Source of the DNA: an uncultured Prevotella sp.
Lineage (GTDB): Bacteria; Bacteroidota; Bacteroidia; Bacteroidales; Bacteroidaceae
Length of the DNA stretch: 15,074 nucleotides
Reading direction: 5' to 3'
NCBI GenBank assembly: GCA_937901345.1
Contig: CALCHM010000157.1
Coordinates: forward strand, 1-15,074
Below the pieces are notes generated by a model. It was not told where the DNA came from. It saw nothing but the letters and a program-made list of their open reading frames with translations, and searched no databases. The position numbers and the translations under genes are program-made. Below, piece by piece: positions 1-5,884 of the stretch. Position 1 is the stretch's first letter. The number at the start of each line of letters is the position of its first letter.

Positions 1-140
1 GGGCAACGCCCTGGGTAGGTTGATTGGATGGTTCTCGCCCTGAAAGGGCAAAAGCCATAAATTCAATGCGTTACCTATGCTTTTGCCCCTTCAGGGCGCA
101 ATCCTCGTTTGACTCACCACCCAGGGTGTTACCCTGGGCT
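1..140. repeat. REP-like nested inverted-repeat element, cut by the window edge
   Basis: Two nested inverted repeats are visible. The outer arms are 1-16 (GGGCAACGCCCTGGGT) and 119-134 (ACCCAGGGTGTTACCC), with two mismatches. The inner arms are 36-55 and 79-98, 20 bases each with one mismatch, and contain CGCCCTGAAAGGGC on the left side. The right outer arm is itself a perfect small hairpin at 121-137 (CCAGGGT-GTT-ACCCTGG). The whole could fold as a long branched hairpin and probably extends left of the window. G/C-rich nested palindromes of this kind in intergenic DNA resemble the REP/BIME class of dispersed non-coding elements, which are often mobilised by RAYT-type transposases; no such transposase is in this window. 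The class assignment is inference, but the repeats are read directly. A 60-codon plus-strand frame here has no protein-like features. Confidence 0.6.
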
Positions 141-287
141 AATGGCTTTATCCCCTTCCATGGGAATATCTCAAAGATGAGTGGCTTGTCTAAATATTCA
201 ACCTAATATTATAGTGATTCTCAATCAGATATTATTCAAAACCTATGTTTACCGGACACCAATATTTATATTTCATGAAAATTGACA

Positions 288-310
288 CCATTCGAACACC
301 TTTCGAATGG
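288..310. other. Short perfect hairpin in the gene-free stretch 141-390
   Basis: CCATTCGAA (288-296) and TTCGAATGG (302-310) are perfect inverted arms around a 5-base loop. It lies between the REP-like element and the terminator of the export gene. No U-tract follows on either strand, so it is not a clear terminator; it could be an operator or part of a repeat. Apart from this hairpin and the terminator at 337-368, I see nothing functional in 141-390, which is A/T-rich. Confidence 0.3.
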
Positions 311-336
311 CATTATTTCTAGATACAATTACAATA

Positions 337-368
337 AATGCGGGTGTGTCAATCGACACACCCGCATT
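337..368 (-). terminator. Hairpin terminator of the polysaccharide export gene
   Basis: AATGCGGGTGTGTC (337-350) and GACACACCCGCATT (355-368) form a perfect 14-bp stem with a 4-base loop, 22 bases beyond the stop codon of the minus-strand gene. In the minus-strand transcript the stem is followed by a U-rich but interrupted tract (TTTATTGTAATT). The very stable stem and its position support termination; the imperfect U-tract is the weak point. Confidence 0.65.
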
Positions 369-390
369 GTATAAAATATTTTAGATAAGA

Positions 391-1182
391 TTACCAGTTC
401 TTAATCAAGATAATTGTCGTTGTGATGAACGAGAGCAATGAAAGCCAAGTTGAGATTTGGCGAATGCTATTACCGTTGTTTGTAGACTGGTTACTCTTAA
501 CCTCGTTGGGTTGTACGTAAACAATGTCATTTTGCTTCAAGTAATAAACAGGCGAGAGGATTGCATTCTTTGAACGAAGGTCAACATAATAGTTGGTAAC
601 AATACCATTTTCATTACGCATAACAAGAACGTTCGTGCGGTCACCCTGAATGGTGAGGTCGCCAGCCATACCGATAACTTCGAGCAATGTTATGTTGTCT
701 CTGTTCAAGAGGAAGCGGTTGGGATTCTTTACTTCACCGAGTACGGTAACATATTGGTTGACGGGGTTGATCGTTACGATAGCATCGTTCAAAAGTCCCT
801 TTCTAAGACTGTTTTGAATTTCTGTAGTCAGTTCAAATCTAGTTCTGCCAGCAGCGATGATTTTACCTACACCAGGGAAATCGATGGTTCCGTCAGGTTC
901 AACCGTGTAGTAGGACATTTGGTTAGAATAGTTTTGTCCTGTGATAGAACCTGCTTGCATGGTTACGATGGGAAGGTTGAAACTCACGGCAGCATCGGGT
1001 GTTAAACTACTGGTTACTACAATTGTCATGCGGTCGCCAGTTTTGAATTCAAGATTTTCAACAGCCTGAGTTTGGATGGACTCTGCGTTTAAGATGTCTT
1101 GAAAATAAACCACCTTTTCCTTCGTGTGACATGAAGTAAATGCTAACACTACAAGACTGAGGAGAATGGATAATTTTTTCAT
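391..1182 (-). CDS. Polysaccharide export outer-membrane lipoprotein (Wza/BexD family)
   Basis: This 263-residue protein belongs to the outer-membrane auxiliary family that passes capsule or exopolysaccharide across the outer membrane. The start chosen (ATG at 1182) gives a classical lipoprotein signal, MKKLSILLSLVVLAFTSC, with the lipidated cysteine at residue 18. A longer in-frame start at 1257 would add 25 residues ahead of the signal peptide and would lie upstream of the likely -7 element, so I reject it. Residues about 44-139 match a Poly_export domain (VEPDGTIDFPGVGKI is typical). Residues about 143-225 form an SLBB domain (VTVLGEVKNPN, then LLEVIGMAGD). A C-terminal hydrophobic segment at 243-260 ends the protein, as is usual in Bacteroidetes members, and could span the outer membrane as the Wza helix does. 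No Wzc-like kinase, flippase or glycosyltransferase is adjacent, so it appears to be an orphan copy and its polysaccharide cannot be named. Family identity is secure; the pathway is unknown. Confidence 0.9.
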   Translation of the reverse strand: MKKLSILLSLVVLAFTSCHTKEKVVYFQDILNAESIQTQAVENLEFKTGDRMTIVVTSSLTPDAAVSFNLPIVTMQAGSITGQNYSNQMSYYTVEPDGTIDFPGVGKIIAAGRTRFELTTEIQNSLRKGLLNDAIVTINPVNQYVTVLGEVKNPNRFLLNRDNITLLEVIGMAGDLTIQGDRTNVLVMRNENGIVTNYYVDLRSKNAILSPVYYLKQNDIVYVQPNEVKSNQSTNNGNSIRQISTWLSLLSFITTTIILIKNW

Positions 1183-1234
1183 ATTCTGTTGTTTTTTATA
1201 GTATTTCAGACGGAATGTTTGTTTATTGACTTTG

Positions 1235-1242
1235 CAAAAATA
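1235..1242 (-). promoter_or_regulatory. Possible -7 element for the export gene
   Basis: On the minus strand this reads TATTTTTG, fitting the Bacteroidetes -7 consensus TAnnTTTG. No clear TTTG -33 box lies about 20 bases upstream. Transcription from here would start near 1228 and give a leader of about 45 bases to the ATG at 1182. An 8-bp inverted repeat, CGGAATGT (1211-1218) and ACATTCCG (1266-1273), flanks the element and might be an operator. The remaining stretch up to the helicase stop at 1435 holds nothing else I can recognise. Confidence 0.35.
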
Positions 1243-1434
1243 AAAATAATATTTCACATACGTTTACATTCCGCCTTGATATTTACTTGAGGCGCATGCG
1301 GAGCAAGTATGGGTGATGTTTTCTAACTTCGGAGCGTGAATAGGGGAAACTTAAGATAGCGACAGGGTTACATGTTGGACGTTTGGGACCTACGTTCCTG
1401 CTATTTTTCTCTCAGGCTCTTTCCATTTCAGAAG

Positions 1435-2781
1435 TTATTTTCTCATTTCTTCGATGAGCGTTTTCATCCCTTTAATTTTTTCGTTTTTGATGCGCTTCAA
1501 GAGGTCATGAACAATCGCTTTGTTAACGGCAACGTAGGCATAATTTGGAGCCACATCTATGCGACCTATGTCTGTTGCGACTGCCCCACCCTTTTTGCAG
1601 AGGAACCCCACGATATCCATTTTTGAGAGTTTATCACGCTTGCCGCGACCGATGTAGAGAGTTGTCCAGCGTGAAGGTGTGGGTTTTATCAGAACATCGT
1701 TGACCTCAATAGGTTCTGCCGTTGCCGGATAATAAGCGGGTAGTGTTTCCTCAGGTCCAAGAATGAGGTGAATACTTCCGCTAGACGTCCATCGGGCTGT
1801 GCGTCCCGAACGATGGGTCAGCGTTTCTTCATCGGCAGGAAGGTGGTAATGCACTACTGCCCCTACTTCGGGAATATCAAGTCCGCGGGAAGCCAAGTCT
1901 GTAGACACAAGCACATTGGTACTGCCAGCACGGAATTTGTAGAGCGAGCGCTCGCGGTCTTCTTGCTGCATGCCGCCATGATAGCATGACACGTTGAAAC
2001 GAAGTGCGTGCAAATGCGTATAGATGCGCTCCGTGCTTTCACGATGAGCAGCAAAGACAATGGCGGGAGTTCCGTTGAGATATGTGAGCAGCTGTGCCAA
2101 GGTGTTTAGTTTATCCTTCTCAGGCGAGGGCGTAAAGTGCCACGTAACAGTGTTTTTTGGTCCTTCAGTTGCTGCAGGATTGATAAAGTCAAGCGTCTGA
2201 GCGCTGCTCCAGCGTTTGAAGAGGTAAGAATCCTCTGTTTGTTCCGCGTTAAGCGCCGTTGCAGAGGTAAATACCACTTGCTTGATAAACTTGAGTTGCT
2301 TCATGATAGTTTCCATTTCAACCTGGAAACCAAGTTCAAGACATTTGTCAAACTCATCAATGACGAGTGTCGTTACGAGTCCGCCAACGATGTTTTCTTT
2401 CATCAAGTGGTCGTTAAGGCGCCCAGGAGTGGTGAAAACGACTTGCGGTTTTATGGCATTGAGTTTGCGATGTTCCTCCATAGTTGGGCGTCCGCCATGT
2501 AGTGCCATCGAACGGAAGGGTGTTTTCATGCGTTTGAACACATCGTCCGTTTGTTGCGCCAATTCGCGTGAGGGCACAATCACGAGGATTTGTAAATTAT
2601 CTTTTGCGGATGCTTTCTCCAGTTTCGCAACGATAGGAAGCAGAAAGGCCATCGTCTTTCCGCTACCCGTTGGTGAAAGCAACACAATGTCTTTACCCTT
2701 AGAAACTTCCTCATACATGCTAGTTTGCATGGGAGTTAGTTGGGTAAAACCCATATTTTGCAGAATTGTTTGATGTTGCAT
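1435..2781 (-). CDS. DEAD-box ATP-dependent RNA helicase with DbpA-type RNA-binding domain
   Basis: This 448-residue superfamily 2 RNA helicase should use ATP to open short RNA duplexes or remodel RNP, for example in ribosome assembly or cold adaptation. Motifs appear in order: Q motif (GFTQLTPMQ, about residues 11-19), Walker A (SPTGSGKT), Ia (PSRELAQQ), TPGR, motif II, SAT, motif V (STDLASRGLDIPEV) and motif VI (HRSGRTAR). Motif II reads DEFD instead of DEAD, a variant that keeps the acidic residues needed for Mg-ATP. The last about 75 residues (from TTLYIGRGKRDKLSKMDIVGF) look like the RRM-like DbpA RNA-binding domain, which in E. coli DbpA recognises hairpin 92 of 23S rRNA. The N-terminus is short, beginning about 10 residues before the Q motif. 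It stands alone, 252 bases upstream of the export gene and downstream of a repeat-rich leader. The exact RNA target is not shown by the sequence. Confidence 0.9.
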   Translation of the reverse strand: MQHQTILQNMGFTQLTPMQTSMYEEVSKGKDIVLLSPTGSGKTMAFLLPIVAKLEKASAKDNLQILVIVPSRELAQQTDDVFKRMKTPFRSMALHGGRPTMEEHRKLNAIKPQVVFTTPGRLNDHLMKENIVGGLVTTLVIDEFDKCLELGFQVEMETIMKQLKFIKQVVFTSATALNAEQTEDSYLFKRWSSAQTLDFINPAATEGPKNTVTWHFTPSPEKDKLNTLAQLLTYLNGTPAIVFAAHRESTERIYTHLHALRFNVSCYHGGMQQEDRERSLYKFRAGSTNVLVSTDLASRGLDIPEVGAVVHYHLPADEETLTHRSGRTARWTSSGSIHLILGPEETLPAYYPATAEPIEVNDVLIKPTPSRWTTLYIGRGKRDKLSKMDIVGFLCKKGGAVATDIGRIDVAPNYAYVAVNKAIVHDLLKRIKNEKIKGMKTLIEEMRK

Positions 2782-2890
2782 AAATCAATGAGGTTAGGAA
2801 GTTTTGAGAATTTCAGGTATAAAATTGGTGGTCATTTCGTTGTTGATGCAAGCGCAATTTAGACGCACGTTGGGAGGTGATTAAATTTCT

Positions 2891-3105
2891 CTGTATGCGT
2901 GTGGAAGTCTGCATAGACAGATTTTGAAATCGGATGGCGCTATGCTGGTCTGCATAGACAGATTTCGAAAGTGGATGGGACCTTGCAAATTTGCAGGGTG
3001 TGATTTTGAAATAGGATGGCGCTACGCAGTTTGCGCGGAGGGATTACGATTGTGGATGGCGCTATGCAGGTCTGCATAGACTGTTCTGCAAAGAAAATGG
3101 CTGAT
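2891..3105. repeat. 41-base tandem repeat, about five copies, with internal hairpins
   Basis: Using GGATGG as the landmark, units begin at 2932, 2973, 3014 and 3054, a spacing of 41, 41 and 40 bases. A degenerate unit precedes them from about 2891 and a partial one (AAATGG) begins at 3095. Each unit holds a palindrome after GGATGG: CTATGCTGGTCTGCATAG in the first, TGCAAATTTGCA in the second, CGCA-GTT-TGCG in the third and CTATGCAG-GT-CTGCATAG in the fourth. A second small palindrome, GATTT-TG-AAATC, ends some units. The arms differ between units yet stay mostly complementary. The period is not a multiple of three and no frame runs through, so it is non-coding. It lies in the 462-base gap between gltA and the helicase, in what would be the helicase leader. 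The rest of that gap shows only the gltA terminator. Confidence 0.75.
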
Positions 3106-3193
3106 GCGGAGCATTCAAGTTGATCTTAATTTCTGGGATTACACTTTTAAGCGTCCACCTTCTCACGCATTTTCCCGACAGGACATCCGCAAA

Positions 3194-3240
3194 CAATCGA
3201 CAAGTTGCCGAAGAAGGACTCCTCACCAACTTGTCGATTG
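3194..3240 (-). terminator. gltA: Hairpin terminator at the end of acnA-icd-gltA
   Basis: CAATCGACAAGTTG (3194-3207) and CAACTTGTCGATTG (3227-3240) form a perfect 14-bp stem starting 3 bases after the gltA stop codon. The loop holds a small AGGA-C-TCCT inner hairpin. The minus-strand run after the stem (TTTGCGG) is only weakly U-rich. The position directly after the last gene of the operon supports termination or 3'-end protection. Confidence 0.6.
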
Positions 3241-3243
3241 TCG

Positions 3244-4590
3244 TTATCTTTCTTCAAGGGGTACGTAATCCATCTCGTCTACCACACAACGGTAAGCAGG
3301 ACGTATGATTCGCTTGCCCTCAAAGTTCAATTCTTCATTGCGGTGTGCACACCATCCCACGATACGCGCCATGGCAAAGAGTGGCGTATAAATCTCTTGA
3401 GGAATGCCAATCATGTCGTATACAAATCCGGAGTAGAGGTCAATGTTTGCACACAACTTCTTCTTATCGCCACGCACTTCGTAGAAGGTTTCGATAGCCA
3501 AACGTTCAAGGCGTTCAAGGAAAGCAAATTCGCGGTCACGCCCCTTCTCGTGTGCCAGTTCGCGAGCCATTTCCTTGAGCAAAAGAGCACGTGGATCGGA
3601 AAGTGTATAAACGGCATGCCCAATGCCATAAATGAGTCCGGCGCGGTCGTAAACTTCCTTGCGGAGCAGGCGCGTGAGGTAACGCTTGATTTCTACCTCG
3701 TCTTCCCAATTGCAAATGTTCTTCTTCAAGTGTTCCACCATGTCGGTCACCTTGATGTTGGCACCACCATGCTTGGGACCCTTCAACGAACCGATGCCCG
3801 CGGCGATGGAAGAATAAGTATCCGTACCCGTTGAAGAAGTGACGCGAACGGTAAACGTTGAGTTGTTACCACCACCGTGCTCTGCATGAAGAATGAGCAG
3901 CAGGTCGAGCGTGCGTGCTTCCAAGTTGGTAAATCCCTTACCCTTGAGCATGTAAAGGAAGTTTTCGGCAATCGAGTAGTTTGCTTGCGCATGACGAATG
4001 TGCAAAGAACGTCCCAGCGACTTGTGGCGCAACATGTTGTAAGCATACGCAATGATGGTGGGGAACTTCGAAACGAGTTCTACACTCTGGCGCATGAGGT
4101 TGTCGCGCGAAGTGTCATCGGGCGTAGTGTCGAAGGTGTAGAGTTCCAAGACGCTGCGTGAAAGGATGTTCATAATATTGTTTCCTTCCAACTCAATGAT
4201 GTGCAGAATGGTTTTCTGCTCCAAGGGCATATTGTCAATCAGTAGGGCGCGGAAATCTTGGAGTTCCTCAGGATCTGGCAACTTTCCAGAAAGTAGCAAG
4301 TAGGCAATTTCTTCAAATCCGAAACGCTTCTCATTCATAATGGCATGAGCAAGGTCTTGGATTTCGTATCCGCGATAATAGAGTTGACCATCTATAGGTT
4401 TAAGTCCTTCGGCAGTACGTTCGTAACCGACAACGTTACCAATATTCGTGAGACCTACGAGGACCCCTGTACCATCTTCGTTACGCAAACCGCGCTTTAC
4501 GTCAAGTTTCTGAAACAAGTCGGCATCAATCTTGATGCAACTCTTCATTTCGTCTGAGAGTTTATAGACAATATATTCTTTCTTCTTCAT
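3244..4590 (-). CDS. gltA: Citrate synthase
   Basis: Citrate synthase (EC 2.3.3.1) condenses acetyl-CoA and oxaloacetate to citrate in the cytoplasm, the entry to the oxidative TCA branch. The protein has 448 residues, close to the E. coli enzyme (427). The three catalytic residues are visible: His238 in LLILHAEHGGGNNST, His325 in YGIGHAVYTLSDPR and Asp384 in ANIDLYSGFVYDMIGIP. The GPKHGGAN loop (residues 271-278) and Arg334, a likely citrate ligand, are also present. The N-terminal about 40 residues are less conserved. It is the last gene of an apparent acnA-icd-gltA operon, 53 bases after icd, and a strong hairpin follows its stop. The same three genes are grouped in Bacteroides fragilis, where this branch supplies 2-oxoglutarate for glutamate. 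Identification is secure. Confidence 0.97.
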   Translation of the reverse strand: MKKKEYIVYKLSDEMKSCIKIDADLFQKLDVKRGLRNEDGTGVLVGLTNIGNVVGYERTAEGLKPIDGQLYYRGYEIQDLAHAIMNEKRFGFEEIAYLLLSGKLPDPEELQDFRALLIDNMPLEQKTILHIIELEGNNIMNILSRSVLELYTFDTTPDDTSRDNLMRQSVELVSKFPTIIAYAYNMLRHKSLGRSLHIRHAQANYSIAENFLYMLKGKGFTNLEARTLDLLLILHAEHGGGNNSTFTVRVTSSTGTDTYSSIAAGIGSLKGPKHGGANIKVTDMVEHLKKNICNWEDEVEIKRYLTRLLRKEVYDRAGLIYGIGHAVYTLSDPRALLLKEMARELAHEKGRDREFAFLERLERLAIETFYEVRGDKKKLCANIDLYSGFVYDMIGIPQEIYTPLFAMARIVGWCAHRNEELNFEGKRIIRPAYRCVVDEMDYVPLEER

Positions 4591-4643
4591 GTGTAGTCAA
4601 TAGTTTACTTGTGTGTGTTGAATTAATACCTCTGCATCGATCT

Positions 4644-5795
4644 TTAATTTGCCTGAATATACTCGACGAGTTTATCAGCAAATTCTTGAGTGCCTAAAGG
4701 TTTGCCGTTAGCCATAAAGCGCGCTAAATCGTTTGTGGCAAAACCATTTTCGAAGGACGTTTCAAGCGCATTGTTGATGCAATCGGCGGCTTCTTTCCAT
4801 CCCATAAATTCCAACATCATGACTGCTGAAAGAATGATAGAACAGGGATTTGCGAGGTTCTTGCCAGCGATGTCGGGCGCTGTACCGTGAGTGGCTTCAA
4901 AGATGGCGGTATTCGTCAAGTAGTTGATGTTCGCACCAGGCGCAATGCCGATGCCGCCCACCTGTGCCGCAAGCATATCGCTCACATAGTCACCATTTAG
5001 ATTGAGCGTTGCAATGACGCTGTAGGCTTCGGGGTTCAACAATGCATTCTGAAGGAAGGCATCAGCAATACAGTCGTTGATGGTGAGTTTACCGCTCTTA
5101 ATGGCGTCGCCAAACTCACGCTCAGCAAGTTCGTAACCCCATTTCTTGAATCCACCTTCTGTAAACTTCATGATATTACCCTTGTGTACGAGTGTCACTG
5201 AGGGCAAGTTGTTTTCGAGCGCATACAAACATGCGGAACGAACAAGGCGCTCTGTACCTTCTTGTGAAACGGGTTTGATGCCAAAGGCTGAAGTCTCGGG
5301 GAAGCGCACTTTGCTTACGCCCATCTCTTCGTTCAAGAATTTGTATACTTTCTGTGCTTCGGGTGTTCCTGCTGCCCATTCTATACCTGCGTAGATATCT
5401 TCAGTATTTTCACGGAACACGACCATATTTACACGCTCAGGATGCTTAACGGGCGAATCAACGCCCTTAAACCATCTTACAGGACGCTGACATACGTAAA
5501 GGTCGAGGGTTTGACGAAGCGCAACATTCAAGGAGCGCATGCCACCGCCTACGGGAGTCGTGAGGGGACCTTTGATGCCGATTTTATAGTTTTTAAATGT
5601 TTCAAGCGTCTCGTCAGGAAGATAAGTTCCGACTGCGTTAAATGCTTTTTCACCAGCAAGAACTTCTTTCCAATCAATAGATTTCTCGCCTTGATAACAT
5701 TTCGCCACGGCGGCATTCACAACTTGGAGCATTGCGGGAGTAATTTCTGCGCCGACGCCGTCGCCAATAATATAGGGTATGGTTATTGTTTGCAT
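4644..5795 (-). CDS. icd: Isocitrate dehydrogenase, predicted NAD-dependent
   Basis: This enzyme oxidatively decarboxylates isocitrate to 2-oxoglutarate and CO2. The 383-residue protein aligns along its length with E. coli Icd (416 residues), with a shorter N-terminus. Substrate residues are intact: Ser88, Asn90 and Arg94 in MRSLNVALRQ, Arg104, Arg128 in FRENTEDIYAGIEW, Tyr135, Lys205 in VHKGNIMKFTEG, and acidic residues in IADAFLQ and LNGDYVSD. The coenzyme site reads HGTAPDIAGKNLANP. At E. coli positions Lys344, Tyr345 and Val351 it has Asp308, Ile309 and Ala315, the substitutions that mark NAD-using members and that were used to switch E. coli Icd from NADP to NAD. Tyr391 is replaced by Asn355, while Arg395 is kept as Arg359. 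NAD preference is therefore an inference from residues; some activity with NADP is possible. It lies 53 bases upstream of gltA and 88 bases downstream of acnA. Confidence 0.95.
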   Translation of the reverse strand: MQTITIPYIIGDGVGAEITPAMLQVVNAAVAKCYQGEKSIDWKEVLAGEKAFNAVGTYLPDETLETFKNYKIGIKGPLTTPVGGGMRSLNVALRQTLDLYVCQRPVRWFKGVDSPVKHPERVNMVVFRENTEDIYAGIEWAAGTPEAQKVYKFLNEEMGVSKVRFPETSAFGIKPVSQEGTERLVRSACLYALENNLPSVTLVHKGNIMKFTEGGFKKWGYELAEREFGDAIKSGKLTINDCIADAFLQNALLNPEAYSVIATLNLNGDYVSDMLAAQVGGIGIAPGANINYLTNTAIFEATHGTAPDIAGKNLANPCSIILSAVMMLEFMGWKEAADCINNALETSFENGFATNDLARFMANGKPLGTQEFADKLVEYIQAN

Positions 5796-5815
5796 AGTTT
5801 AGTTTGGATTGAGGA

Positions 5816-5884
5816 GTTGTAGTGTGGAGTTCGGAACTAGTAGCGAGGAGTTTCATGCACCTCTTTACTAGGAAACGCTACAAC
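5816..5884 (-). other. Structured acnA-icd intercistronic region
   Basis: The 88-base spacer can fold in the minus-strand transcript. Outer arms are GTTGTAG (5816-5822) and CTACAAC (5878-5884), the latter overlapping the acnA stop codon. An inner hairpin pairs CTAGTA..GAGG (5837-5848) with CCTC..TACTAG (5860-5871), with one 2-base internal mismatch. No U-tract follows, so it is not a normal terminator. It may set relative acnA and icd levels through mRNA processing or stability, which is inference. Confidence 0.4.

Noticed and set aside
24..206. 60-codon plus-strand frame at the left edge
   Set aside because: It runs through the nested inverted repeats and has no protein-like features; the DNA is better explained as a non-coding repeat.
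1183..1257. Longer start for the polysaccharide export protein at 1257
   Set aside because: It would bury the lipoprotein signal peptide 25 residues inside the protein and begin upstream of the likely promoter.
2891..3105. Tandem units considered as a CRISPR array
   Set aside because: The 41-base period covers the entire unit with no unique spacers, the units are degenerate, and no cas genes are present.
3205..3834. 209-codon open frame on the plus strand
   Set aside because: Antisense to the C-terminus of gltA and to its terminator; no recognisable domain.
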